A stretch of 64,000 nucleotides of DNA from JAQICJ01 sp041686345 (GTDB taxonomy: Bacteria > Myxococcota_A > Polyangia > HGW-17), in contig JAWLEA010000002.1 of NCBI GenBank assembly GCA_041686345.1, positions 13,679 through 77,678 on the forward strand, written 5' to 3'. Both the position numbers and the translations under genes were made by a program. Numbering within the stretch: position 1 is the stretch's first letter; every line of letters starts with the position of its first letter. The notes under the pieces are model-generated. The model ran no database searches. It saw only the letters and a list, made by a program, of their open reading frames with translations, and had not been told where the DNA came from. Below, in pieces: positions 35,404 to 44,543 of this stretch.

Positions 35404-36059
35404 TGGGATCTTCTAAGGAATCTTCTGCAAATTATTTCAGAACCTTTACCAAGGGTTTTTGGTCCCAAAATGCAGCTCTCGTTCTGTTGCTGGGCATGTG
35501 TCCCACTTTGGCTGTCACTACCTCGGCCTTTAACGGTATGGGAATGGGAATGGCAACAACTGCCGTTCTCCTGGGATCCAATATAATTATTTCCCTGATT
35601 GCTGGATTAATTCCTAAAAAAGTAAGGATTCCTGCCTACATAGTAGTAATTGCAACCCTGGTCACCCTGGTTGACATGTTCATGGCTGCTTATTCCCCGG
35701 AATTGCACAGCGAGCTGGGTCTTTTTATTCCTTTGATTGTTGTCAACTGTATTATTCTGGGCAGAGCCGAAGCTTTTGCCTCCAAATCCGAAAATAATGT
35801 ACTTCAATCTTTACTCGACGGTTTGGGAATGGGATTGGGATTTGCTCTCACTCTCTTTATTCTTGGTGCCATCAGAGAGATTCTCGGTAATGGGACAATT
35901 ACTGTATTCAAATATACTACCACTATCATAAAATTTACAGTCTATCATAAAGAAATAATCAATCCCATTTTAGTATTTATTCTGGCTCCGGGAGCTTTCA
36001 TCACTCTTGGTTTTCTGCTGGGATTGAAAAACTATATTGATAATTTACTCGAAAATTGA
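35403..36059 (+). CDS. rnfE: Rnf complex membrane subunit RnfE
   Basis: This last gene of the operon encodes 218 residues with six helices and shows RnfE hallmarks: LVLLLGMCPTLAVTTSA (about 28-44), VVNCIILGRAEAFA (with the cysteine of the membrane iron-sulfur centre) and GAIREILGNGT. It is the inverted homologue of RnfA. It overlaps rnfG by one base. A perfect 20-bp palindrome follows 24 bp after its stop codon. Confidence 0.97.
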   Translation: MGSSKESSANYFRTFTKGFWSQNAALVLLLGMCPTLAVTTSAFNGMGMGMATTAVLLGSNIIISLIAGLIPKKVRIPAYIVVIATLVTLVDMFMAAYSPELHSELGLFIPLIVVNCIILGRAEAFASKSENNVLQSLLDGLGMGLGFALTLFILGAIREILGNGTITVFKYTTTIIKFTVYHKEIINPILVFILAPGAFITLGFLLGLKNYIDNLLEN

Positions 36060-36082
36060 CCTTTCCTCTGTAATTTTTTTCA

Positions 36083-36102
36083 AACTTATATTAATATAAG
36101 TT
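36083..36102. promoter_or_regulatory. 20-bp perfect palindrome after rnfE
   Basis: AACTTATATT is followed directly by its exact complement AATATAAGTT. No T-run follows on the plus strand, so it is a poor intrinsic terminator; an operator or protein-binding site for the downstream DUF1232 gene (start at 36337) is possible. Confidence 0.4.
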
Positions 36103-36336
36103 CGGGGAAAAACAATTCAGGAATTATTTTCAAAGTTTACAAAAATCTGAATATTTTCTGCATTAATTTTGATTAAACTGGAAACACCGGTTTGAATCTT
36201 TGCTCTGAATTTATTTTCCCTGCCTGATAACCCGTTATTTTTTCCAATTTGGAAAAACAATCTCTGCTCTGATATGGGTGGGAGTTTGCCATTAATTGCC
36301 ACGATTCCCGCCCATATTAAATTGAAAGGATCAATC

Positions 36337-36891
36337 ATGGAATACAGCCCCGATCAATTCGCCAATCACTTCCAGGAATGGATTGACAACTATTCCGACG
36401 ACATTAAAGTAATTACAGAAGTGTTATCCCTTGAACAGGCACCTGAAGACCTCAAGCTTATGGCAATAGGAGCACTCAACTACGGTTTGAAACAACTTGA
36501 TCTCATCCCTGATTTTTATAAACCTGTCGGTTTAATCGATGATGCGATTATTCTTCATCTTTTTGCTTATATAGGCATCGACTATATTATCGAACTCGAA
36601 AATAACCGCATCAAAAAGCACCTGATAAACATGGCCGAAGGAAACGAGATCATCAAAGCCTTTGTCGGCAAAGATATCTATCGGTCCCTGCTTAATTATG
36701 TAAAAACTCTGCCTGAAGAAAAAGTAAGACAGAGAACAGCCAAGATGATTCTGCAAGATGAAGAGCTTCTCAATGAATTAATCAAAGACATAGAAGTCGA
36801 ACTCAGAGGCTATCAAGGCGCTAAAATTGAAGACAGAAAAACAATTCTCAAGGATCTCAAATCTTTCCTTAAAATGAAGCTGGTTGGATGA
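36337..36891 (+). CDS. DUF1232 family protein
   Basis: The 184-residue protein has a DUF1232 core (about 50-95): LDLIPDFYKPVGLIDDAIILHLF, matching the family's LIPDxIPxxGxxDD motif (DUF1232 is often a membrane-associated domain with no known activity). The C-terminal part is helical and charged. The ATG at 36337 is preceded by AAAGGA; a longer frame is open upstream but lacks a ribosome binding site. It is separate from the rnf operon (277-bp gap) and precedes the kinase gene on the same strand. Function unknown. Confidence 0.85.
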   Translation: MEYSPDQFANHFQEWIDNYSDDIKVITEVLSLEQAPEDLKLMAIGALNYGLKQLDLIPDFYKPVGLIDDAIILHLFAYIGIDYIIELENNRIKKHLINMAEGNEIIKAFVGKDIYRSLLNYVKTLPEEKVRQRTAKMILQDEELLNELIKDIEVELRGYQGAKIEDRKTILKDLKSFLKMKLVG

Positions 36892-37005
36892 CAATTCCAG
36901 GTTCAATTTTCAAATTGGGAAAGCAAATTAATAATTCCCCTCTTAAAAACAGGGAATTTAATAAAACTGATTTTATAATCTTTGCATACAGGATACCAAG
37001 ATAAT

Positions 37006-38415
37006 ATGGCACAGGATACCAGAATCAATATAATCAAAAAACTTGATGCCGGAGGTATGGCAGAAGTTTACATCGGCAAATTGATAGGTGCCCAGGGAAT
37101 CAGCCGTCGTGTCGCAGTCAAAAAAATTCTTCCCCAATTAAACAAAAACAAGAAATTTGTTTCCATGTTTCTTGACGAAGCCCGACTGGCAATGAACCTG
37201 AGTCATGCCAATCTGGTTCAAACTTTTGATGTTACCCGGATCAAAGATTCCTATTGTATTGTCATGGAATTTATTGAAGGCTCTTCCTTGAAAGCTGTCA
37301 TGAATTTCATGAAAAAGAAAAATAAAACCCTCCCTATTGGAACCGCCATCTATATTGTCATGGAAGCAGCCAAAGGCCTTGGATATGCCCATAATGCCAA
37401 AGACGCCAACGGACAACCTCTCAAATTAATCCACCGTGATGTCAGCCCTCCCAATATCCTTATTTCCAAAGAAGGCGAAATCAAGGTGGCTGATTTTGGT
37501 CTGGCCAAAGCCGCCTTGCAAGTTGAAACCACCGAACCGGGAATCATCAAAGGAAAATTTTCCTATCTTTCTCCCGAAATAATCATGGGTATTGAAATCG
37601 ATAAAAGAGCCGATATTTTTTCCCTTGGAATTGTTCTTTTCGAATTGCTCACCGGCAGAAGACTTTTTTATGGAGAAAATGATCTTGAAACCGTCAAACT
37701 GGTCGAAAAAGCCCATATTCCCAGAGTTACCGCTCTCAATCCCGAGGTACCGCCAGCTCTGGAAAGAGCTCTTTTCAGAGCACTCAAAAGGGATCGCAAC
37801 AAACGCTATCAGGAAACTGCAGAATTTATTGACGATCTCAACAGTGTTCTTTTCACCTACGGATTAAAAGTCAATTCTCGAGATGTTGCCCAAATCATTA
37901 AAGAAGTCAAAGGATACTCTGTTCCTGAAAAAGAAAAATCTGGAGATTATGATTTCGATTTAGACAGTGAATTCACCGGAGAATTCTCCTTTTCATCCAA
38001 AGAAAAATTGGAAGAAAAATTGGAAAATCCACCTCAAAAAGAAACTGAACAACAAGAAGACACCAGATCCTGGTTCAGTGATATGGATATGGATTTTGAC
38101 AATATTATCGATGGAGAAAATTCCAATCCTTCTCCCCAAACTGAAACCGATAACAACGAAGAATTTCTTTCTGATGATCTCCTTGAAGAAGTTCTTGAAC
38201 CTGAAGAAGAAGAGGAAGAAGAAATCGAACTTGAAATGGAAGAAGAAAATTCCGTTGTTTCCGGGAAACTTGATTCCTCAGTCATGAAAAAAGCAGTTAA
38301 AATCTCAACAAAAAACGAATCTGAAGAACCCCATTCTGAAAATCAGAAACAGCCTCAAAAAGATTCACCTAAAAAGAAAAAAGGGTGGTTCAGTAAATTA
38401 TTTGGAGGAAACTGA
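37006..38415 (+). CDS. Serine/threonine protein kinase with acidic and basic C-terminal tail
   Basis: The protein has 469 residues from ATG 37006; a TTG 24 bp upstream has no support. The kinase domain (1-about 285) has the loop AGGMAEVYIG (15-24), K39, IHRDVSPPN (HRD 143-145), DFG (163-165) and YLSPE. No membrane helix is found. The tail (about 310-469) is very acidic, Glu-rich around 400-430, and ends in a basic, aromatic tip (SPKKKKGWFSKLFGGN) that resembles an amphipathic membrane-binding peptide, so peripheral membrane association is plausible. A GGAGGA site at its 3' end serves the next gene, which begins 2 bp after the stop. Confidence 0.94.
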   Translation: MAQDTRINIIKKLDAGGMAEVYIGKLIGAQGISRRVAVKKILPQLNKNKKFVSMFLDEARLAMNLSHANLVQTFDVTRIKDSYCIVMEFIEGSSLKAVMNFMKKKNKTLPIGTAIYIVMEAAKGLGYAHNAKDANGQPLKLIHRDVSPPNILISKEGEIKVADFGLAKAALQVETTEPGIIKGKFSYLSPEIIMGIEIDKRADIFSLGIVLFELLTGRRLFYGENDLETVKLVEKAHIPRVTALNPEVPPALERALFRALKRDRNKRYQETAEFIDDLNSVLFTYGLKVNSRDVAQIIKEVKGYSVPEKEKSGDYDFDLDSEFTGEFSFSSKEKLEEKLENPPQKETEQQEDTRSWFSDMDMDFDNIIDGENSNPSPQTETDNNEEFLSDDLLEEVLEPEEEEEEEIELEMEEENSVVSGKLDSSVMKKAVKISTKNESEEPHSENQKQPQKDSPKKKKGWFSKLFGGN

Positions 38416-38417
38416 AA

Positions 38418-40481
38418 TTGCAACTGCTTCTAATTACACTTTTTTCCTTGCTTCCTCTTGATAAAAACCCAAAAGATCAAAGTAAAGATCCCCTCTTGGG
38501 TTTTCCCCTCAAGGGCAGGCAGAAAAATATTTCCTATTTCGAACGCAATTACAATAACTGGAAACAAAACAACGAGGGCAAATTTATCCTCAAGGCCTAC
38601 AAGAATCCTCAAAAAACAGCCCAAGAGCTTTATACTTCAAAGATTAAAGAATCTTACAAACTAAAAGCTCTGGGTATCATCAATGATCGCAGACTGATCA
38701 ATTACTACAAAACCCTCCTGCCCTCTTTTCATGATGCCAAATGGATATTATCTTTATTTGAAGGTCTTTCCCGTTCTCAAAATATAAAAGATCACCAATT
38801 CATCGCAAAACATATACCCTACTACAATTTACATTCCTCCGGTTTTAAAACTGTTTTTACTTTTATGGCCATCAACTATCCGGAAACTCTCGCACCTCTT
38901 ATTCTAGACGGAAAACTTGCCCCCCACCTCATAAAAATATTTACCAAACATTATGATTCAGCCTTTGTACCCTATTTAGACAAGGCTTTTCACAAAAATA
39001 TCATCTCCAAAGAACAACTCCTGAATTTTACCAAAAATAATTTTTTCCATTTTAATAACAACCATAAAAAACTGATCTGCAAACATCTTCTCCAAAATTT
39101 AAAGCCAGGAAAAGTTAACAATATCTTTTATTACAAAGATATCTTCAAAATTATTGGAGCCTGCCCCAAATCAATACACACGTCCAAATGGAAAGCACTG
39201 CTTGGCAATAAAAAAATTAACCTGCTCATGATCAAAAACATGATTAAAAATAATAATTTTTTTGAAAAAGACCTGCTCTGGCCTTTTTCTTTCCTGCTGA
39301 AACATTATAAAAACCAAACTGGATGGACCAAACTAATTCTCGAAGTAATGGGCAGAATTAAAAGCAAAAAAGCTGTCAAAACCGTTGCCTCTTACGTTCT
39401 CACTTCTAATTTGTGGTTAAGGGAAAATGCACTTGAAACCTTGGCTGCAGGAACACTCAGAACTTCTGGAAAAATGTTGCATGCTGCGGCTTTGGAAACA
39501 GCAGGAGAAGAAGCAGTAATGTATTTCTCCCCTTATCTTCACAATAGCCGCAATTTCAATTATCACAACTACGACCAACCCCTTTTGAAACTAGCTCTCA
39601 AATATCTGAGAGCAAAAAACCAGGATTACATAAACGCCGCCGCCTTTACTTTGGCCACTGCTCCAGAAAATAACCACGAAAATGATTGGTATCCAGTTGT
39701 TCTGGATTACCTTAAAAAACTGGAAAAAGATAAAAATCATTCGGCAATTGCCGGTCTCATGCCTATAATCGCTCGTGCTTCCAGCTCTGACCAACTCCTC
39801 AAAAAATACCTCAATTCCGACAACCACAACATAAGAATAGGCACTGTACTTGCTCTCGGTTTCAGAAAATCTCCGATTTTTCTCAAACCCCTGTATAAAT
39901 TTGCCTTTTCACCTGATCGAATGCTGGCAGTCAACAGCGTCTGGTCTCTGGCCAGAACTCCGGGAAGTTTCCCTTACCTTCTCAAAATAATATCCCGTTC
40001 CAATCTGCCGGCTGTTTTTACAAATGCTTTGGCCGGAATCAACAGGATAAAACTTGCTGATAAGCAGAAAAAAAATCTCTGTTCAGTCCTTTTCAAAAGA
40101 GTCACCGCAAGAGATATTTCGGGAACAAATCTGATCAATGCCAGCAGTTACCTGCTTAAACAGTGTCCCAACCTCAACGCCGTAATCTTCAAAAAGTGGA
40201 TTAATTCCCTTTCTCTCAAATTGATTAACCATAATTTAATTTTTAAAAATTCCAGTTTTTTTGAACCTTCTTCCTTACCCGAGGGTCACTTCTTCACCAG
40301 AAAATTATCCAAATTCCATACTGGAAAAGAAGGCAAAAAATTCGACTTGCATTTACATACAGGAGAAAAAATTTATGGTTTTTCTACCACCGGAGGCATA
40401 GTTTTTATCGATGATATAGACTCTGATCCTCACAATAAAATTTTCTGGTTCAACCCCAAACTAAAAAAATTCAAACCCTGA
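38418..40481 (+). CDS. Exported HEAT-repeat-like protein
   Basis: The 687-residue protein starts at a TTG with a strong site (GGAGGA 38404-38409, 8 nt upstream). The first residues (LQLLLITLFSLLPL) look like a short signal peptide, so export is likely. Helical hairpin repeats of HEAT type occur at about 300-570 (for example NLWLRENALETLAAGTL and NIRIGTVLALGF). The C-terminal 80 residues are different, possibly beta-rich (HLHTGEKIYGFSTTGG). It is translationally close to the kinase gene and may be a partner or substrate outside the membrane; that is inference. No family name is assigned. Confidence 0.82.
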   Translation: MQLLLITLFSLLPLDKNPKDQSKDPLLGFPLKGRQKNISYFERNYNNWKQNNEGKFILKAYKNPQKTAQELYTSKIKESYKLKALGIINDRRLINYYKTLLPSFHDAKWILSLFEGLSRSQNIKDHQFIAKHIPYYNLHSSGFKTVFTFMAINYPETLAPLILDGKLAPHLIKIFTKHYDSAFVPYLDKAFHKNIISKEQLLNFTKNNFFHFNNNHKKLICKHLLQNLKPGKVNNIFYYKDIFKIIGACPKSIHTSKWKALLGNKKINLLMIKNMIKNNNFFEKDLLWPFSFLLKHYKNQTGWTKLILEVMGRIKSKKAVKTVASYVLTSNLWLRENALETLAAGTLRTSGKMLHAAALETAGEEAVMYFSPYLHNSRNFNYHNYDQPLLKLALKYLRAKNQDYINAAAFTLATAPENNHENDWYPVVLDYLKKLEKDKNHSAIAGLMPIIARASSSDQLLKKYLNSDNHNIRIGTVLALGFRKSPIFLKPLYKFAFSPDRMLAVNSVWSLARTPGSFPYLLKIISRSNLPAVFTNALAGINRIKLADKQKKNLCSVLFKRVTARDISGTNLINASSYLLKQCPNLNAVIFKKWINSLSLKLINHNLIFKNSSFFEPSSLPEGHFFTRKLSKFHTGKEGKKFDLHLHTGEKIYGFSTTGGIVFIDDIDSDPHNKIFWFNPKLKKFKP

Positions 40482-40494
40482 GTAATCTTAATCC

Positions 40495-41247
40495 ATGTCC
40501 CGCAGAACCATTTCTCCTTTCGAAGAACCAGAAAACTTTCAAATACCCCAATTTCTGGCCAATTTTGCTGCAATCACCGGAAAAGGGGGAATTAAAAAAT
40601 TAATGAAAGCCAAAATAGCTCTGATCGGAACCGGAGGAGTAGGGTCCTGGACCGGCGAATATCTTGTCCGAAGCGGTGTACATCATATTTTTATCTTTGA
40701 TCCTGATCGAGTTCATCCCACCAACATTAATCGTCAACTTCCCGCCTCTCCTCATACTGTGGGAAAATTCAAGGTGGAAATCATGAAAAAGCGCCTTTTG
40801 TGGATTAATCCTCAGGGAAACTTCAAAGTCTACAAAAATTTTGTGGATAAAAACTATCTGGAGAATTTTCCGGTAAAATTTGATTATATTATCGACGCCA
40901 TCGATCATATGACGGCCAAATCATCAATTCTCTCCTGGTCTCACTCCAATAAAATTCCTGTTGTAACCAGTCTAGGAGCAGGAGCAAGGCTTGATCCTAC
41001 TCAAGTGAGAACCGCAGATCTTGCTGATACAATGCGATGTCCCCTCGGACGCGATTTAAGAAGAATTATGCGACGCAAATATAATTTTCCTCAAACAGGA
41101 AAAATGGGCATTAAAGCTGTATATTCTTTGGAAAGGCCTCTGAAATCCCTCGACCCCGAAATTAAAAATGGAACCATTGCTCCTGTAACTTCAACCTTCG
41201 GGGCAGCTTTGGCCGCAATAATCATACAAGATATTTGTCTCCCTTAG
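40495..41247 (+). CDS. tcdA: tRNA threonylcarbamoyladenosine dehydratase (TcdA/CsdL)
   Basis: The 250-residue ThiF/E1-like enzyme makes the cyclic form of t6A at position 37 of tRNAs using ATP. It shows the nucleotide loop LIGTGGVGSW (about 43-52), FDPDRVHPTNINRQ, a D-x-x-D-H metal/adenylate region (DAIDHMTAK), and the conserved MRCPLGRDLRRIMRR typical of TcdA rather than ThiF or MoeB; the zinc CxxC pairs of MoeB are absent. It starts 13 bp after the HEAT protein gene. Family assignment is secure; distinction from related E1-like proteins is by these motifs. Confidence 0.93.
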   Translation: MSRRTISPFEEPENFQIPQFLANFAAITGKGGIKKLMKAKIALIGTGGVGSWTGEYLVRSGVHHIFIFDPDRVHPTNINRQLPASPHTVGKFKVEIMKKRLLWINPQGNFKVYKNFVDKNYLENFPVKFDYIIDAIDHMTAKSSILSWSHSNKIPVVTSLGAGARLDPTQVRTADLADTMRCPLGRDLRRIMRRKYNFPQTGKMGIKAVYSLERPLKSLDPEIKNGTIAPVTSTFGAALAAIIIQDICLP

Positions 41248-41997
41248 ATTCTCTTACTTCTCCTTGATTTATTGCTTATATCACAAAGACAAATTCCCAT
41301 TTCAAAGGGTAGATTACCGTCTGAGACAGGATTTTTTTCTCTTCAATTTTGCAGCAACTTCGTAAGCAGAATCAACCATGCCTGCAAAGTCACCGCGTAC
41401 TTCCCAATCCAATTTCAACCCCGATCAAGAATCCCCAATCATAATAAACAGGAGAATCGAAGAAAATTCATATTTACTGGTTGAATTATGGTATTTTTTC
41501 ATTATAATAACCAACTAGTTCCCGTTTACTAATCAATTTTACTAATCAATTGACTTTTCTCGCCAGAGTAAATGGTGTTTCGGGTTTCTTAATTCCTTAT
41601 TGAAGAACAATAACCTTACAAGGCAATAACAGGATGGTTTTCAAAAATAATCCTTTTTGTCTTCCATGCTTTTTTGAAAATCCGGGCCACATGGTCAATT
41701 TCCTTTTTGTATCTGTTTTATAATATTTTCAATTATATATGCCCAGATAACAACTTGTTTTTTTACTCTTGAGTATTTTTCTGGAATTATTCTGGAAAAA
41801 TCCCCTCTCTGAGATCTTTATCCTATCATTATCCCTTTATTCCTTTTGAGTATTTTGCTGAAAACCAAGGAGAACTCATCAGTTTTATTGTTTCTCCTGA
41901 ATAGATTAAACCAACTGCTGCAAAATTCAAAACGAGTCCAAAGCCAAAAAATTTTCTTCTTAAGGATTAAGAAACAGAGTTATGAGGAGATATTACC
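41248..41997. other. 750-bp gene-free stretch
   Basis: No credible gene is seen; a 70-codon open frame at its left end has no start site. It contains a repeat-family-like left end (ACTAGTTCCCG at 41515-41525) followed by a 13-bp direct repeat (41526-41551). AT-rich T-runs near 41700-41760 may be promoter sequence for the Tex-like gene, but no consensus boxes could be fixed. Confidence 0.6.
41526..41551 (+). repeat. 13-bp tandem direct repeat
   Basis: TTACTAATCAATT is present twice without a gap, next to a truncated end of the 162-bp element family. Probably a slippage product; no function assigned. Confidence 0.7.
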
Positions 41998-43749
41998 GTG
42001 AAATTAAAACACTTTCTCATTAAAACCCGCGCTGTAAACAAAAATATTCTCAACAAATCGAGATCTGAAAAATTGCTCAACTTTCTGGAGGCAGGAATTT
42101 CTTTTGCAGAGCTGGCTGATAATCATCTCGAACTGCTGAAAGATATACCAAATTCACAATTGCGTCGTCTCAGTGATGCCCGCAGAAGCTGGTTAAAACT
42201 GGAAAAAGCCAAAGAAGAATTGCAAAACTATTTCCGGGAAAATGAGATTGAAATCAAAGATGACAAAGTCTATTCCATTGCCCTTTCTGAACGCAGAATA
42301 AGTGCTCTCAAACACATAATTCCCTTTATCAACTTGAGCGAATTTGCCACCAGTGACAAATGGATCAAAGCTGTGGAAATTGCATTGGGTGTATGGACCG
42401 GAGCCGTCAACCTTACCTTGAAAAAGGGAAAAGTAACTCTCAGAGCAACTCAAAGCGAAGTACCGGAAATATATGAAAACATGATTGACACCAAATATGA
42501 AATAGTCGACATGACTGTTTCCATCTGGACCAACATCAAAAACGCTCTCAATGAAAAATATATCGAACTTGAATTTGAATATCCCACTTCTTCTTTCAAA
42601 TCCCATCTTCAAGCTGTCATTGATAAATTGGGAACCAATATCGCCGAAATGAACTTTGACGAGGTTATGGAACAATTGGTACTGAAGGAGCTTCCCAACA
42701 CTCTTGTTTCCTATTTTGACAACAAAGTGGTACATAATAAACTGGAAAAAATCAGTGAAAACTATATCAACATTTTACGAACACCTCCCATAAAAACAGC
42801 TCGTCTTGGAAGTTTCTATCCCGATAAAGAAGGAAAAACAGCTGGGATAAGCGTAATTAGCAACAATGGCAAAGTTATTTCCCATGAAATACTTGAGCTT
42901 GAAAATAATTGGTGGGAACAAGCCAGAATTCATTTTGTTCAGCATAAAACCTCCTACATTGCTGTCCCCAAATACATTTCTGCGGAAGACGAAACTTCTC
43001 CCGTCGATATAATCAAAGAAAATGAAGGTAATTTTCTGGTTTTTATTCCTGCAAAAAATGATGTTCTGGAACCTGTATATGAAACCATGGAAAGGGTTTC
43101 ACCTGATTTACCGGAAGTTGATTACAGTGTTATTATCGCCCGCAGACTGCTCAATCCCCTTGAAGAGTGGTCCAAACTCGATCCCCTTAAAATAATTACA
43201 GTTGAATTGGATTCTGAATTGGATGAAACCATGGTACGTTCATATCTTCTGGAAAAAAAGGGTTTGGCTCTCCTCGATCCCAGTTTCAAAAGAATTCCTT
43301 CCAAAGTTATTCCTTCAGTTCCAGGTCGAATTACATCCGGTAAAAAGTTGAATCCCAAAGTAAAATCAATCAATGATGTCAAAGAAGGAATGACTCTCAC
43401 CGGTATTGTCATCAATATCACCAAGTTTGGTGCTTTCGTCAATATAGGTCTTTCCCAGGAGGCTTTGATTCACGTCAGTGAAATGGCGGACCATTTTGTC
43501 AATGATCCCGGCGAAATAGTTCAACTGGGTCAACAAGTAAAGGTTACGGTAGTTTCCGTAGATCTGCAAAAAGGAAGAATTTCCCTTTCTCTGAAAAGTG
43601 AACCAGGCCTTGGTAACAAAAGGAGCAGAAGACCTTCCAATTCACGCCGTACCGGGGGAAGACGCAACAGAAACAACAAAGAAAGATACCAATCCCCTGC
43701 CGCTCGTTCCAAGGCTTTGAAAAATCTGGAAAATCTATTTAAAAAATAG
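41998..43749 (+). CDS. Tex-like S1 RNA-binding protein, diverged
   Basis: The protein has 583 residues from a GTG with GAGGAG upstream. Three features point to Tex: a region at about 267-300 (ARLGSFYPDKEGKTAG) at the place of the YqgF/RNase H-like fold, SVIIARRLLNPLEEWSKLDP (from about 378; Tex has SIARRLQDPL.ELVKIDP), and a C-terminal S1 domain (461-531; GIVINITKFGAFVNIG, LIHVSEMADHFVNDPGE). It is about 190 residues shorter than Tex, and the metal-binding residues of YqgF are not recognisable. The last 45 residues are Arg/Asn-rich. It probably binds RNA or transcription complexes. It is followed by the RNase P RNA gene on the other strand. Confidence 0.85.
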   Translation: MKLKHFLIKTRAVNKNILNKSRSEKLLNFLEAGISFAELADNHLELLKDIPNSQLRRLSDARRSWLKLEKAKEELQNYFRENEIEIKDDKVYSIALSERRISALKHIIPFINLSEFATSDKWIKAVEIALGVWTGAVNLTLKKGKVTLRATQSEVPEIYENMIDTKYEIVDMTVSIWTNIKNALNEKYIELEFEYPTSSFKSHLQAVIDKLGTNIAEMNFDEVMEQLVLKELPNTLVSYFDNKVVHNKLEKISENYINILRTPPIKTARLGSFYPDKEGKTAGISVISNNGKVISHEILELENNWWEQARIHFVQHKTSYIAVPKYISAEDETSPVDIIKENEGNFLVFIPAKNDVLEPVYETMERVSPDLPEVDYSVIIARRLLNPLEEWSKLDPLKIITVELDSELDETMVRSYLLEKKGLALLDPSFKRIPSKVIPSVPGRITSGKKLNPKVKSINDVKEGMTLTGIVINITKFGAFVNIGLSQEALIHVSEMADHFVNDPGEIVQLGQQVKVTVVSVDLQKGRISLSLKSEPGLGNKRSRRPSNSRRTGGRRNRNNKERYQSPAARSKALKNLENLFKK

Positions 43750-43796
43750 CTGTCATTTACTTTTTAAATAATAAAATCAATAAAATAAGGGGTTTT

Positions 43797-44138
43797 GGGA
43801 GCAATAGACGTAAGCCGGGTTCTGTTCCAAAAATATTTGGTGTGATTATTCATCCAGGCCTGCAGTTACCTGCAGGCTCAAGCGACTACCGGAAAAAGCC
43901 CCAGACAGCTGTATATTTCCATTTGTCTTGCTTCAGATGGGGTTTACCATGCGTTTTTCGTCACCGAAAAACCGGTGCGCTCTTACCACACCCTTTCACC
44001 CTTACCGAACTTGTCGGCGGTTTGCTTTCTGTGGCACTTTCCTTCAGGTCACCCTGACTGGGAGTTACCCAGCATCCTGTCTGGAGAAGCCCGGACTTTC
44101 CTCCTGTAAATTTACAGGCAATCACATCACCATCTCCC
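43797..44138 (-). ncRNA. rnpB: RNase P RNA, bacterial type A
   Basis: The minus strand reads the RNase P core. The P4-side motif GAGGAAAGTCCGGGC lies near 44087-44101, the central conserved AAGGGTGAAAGGGTG and GGTAAGAGCGCACCGG lie around 43970-44010, and the conserved 3' box ACAGAACCCGGCTTACG lies near 43809-43825. The ends GGGAG (complement of 44134-44138) and CTCCC (complement of 43797-43801) pair as helix P1, which sets the length at about 342 nt. The RNA is the catalytic part of the enzyme that trims tRNA 5' ends. Short open frames across this region are artefacts. The promoter should lie between 44139 and repeat copy E. Confidence 0.95.
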
Positions 44139-44215
44139 AAAACCTGATTAATCTATGTAACAAATTAACTGAAAAAGCAATCTATTTTCTTGGAAGAAAA
44201 CAATTATGATAACTA

Positions 44216-44377
44216 GTTTCCATCCCAGAAGTGATGTTTTTAGCTGGGGAAGAAATTGGATTGAGATGCACGGAATAACTTCGCAGTCATAGTTGCCACT
44301 ATTTCAAGAAGTTACGACAAAGCAGATTAATTCATTTTCCGTCGCCAGACGATGACCTTCCTTTTGGGGACGGGAAC
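44216..44377 (+). repeat. 162-bp MITE-like element, copy E
   Basis: The copy begins GTTTCCATCCCAGAAG and ends GGGGACGGGAAC. The flanks are TAACTA (44210-44215) and TAGTTA (44378-44383), which are complementary rather than direct copies, so the wider ends form a longer palindrome. The conserved interior arms AATAACTTC and GAAGTTAC surround ATAGT-TGCC-ACTAT. It lies between the rnpB promoter side and proS in the 405-bp gap 44139-44543. Confidence 0.9.
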
Positions 44378-44543
44378 TAGTTAAAATCTGTTTGATAATT
44401 TAACTGAATCGATTATTGTTGCATAACCAAAGTAAAGTTTACTGCCAATGCTGATAATTTGGATTGGCCACCTGGTGCCTCCAAAATCAACATTATCATA
44501 ACTGAAAACCAGACTATTACCATCAAGTTCAAGGAAAATGCAA

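Noticed and set aside
36083..36102. Palindrome read as a terminator of rnfE
   Set aside because: No T-run follows on the plus strand and the stem is all A/T plus two G/C pairs; kept only as a possible binding site.
41272..41484. 70-codon open frame after tcdA
   Set aside because: No ribosome binding site, no recognisable protein features and base composition like the surrounding gap.
43842..44209. Short open frames of 71 and 93 codons on the plus strand
   Set aside because: They lie across the RNase P RNA gene on the other strand and have no ribosome binding sites; the RNA motifs explain the sequence.
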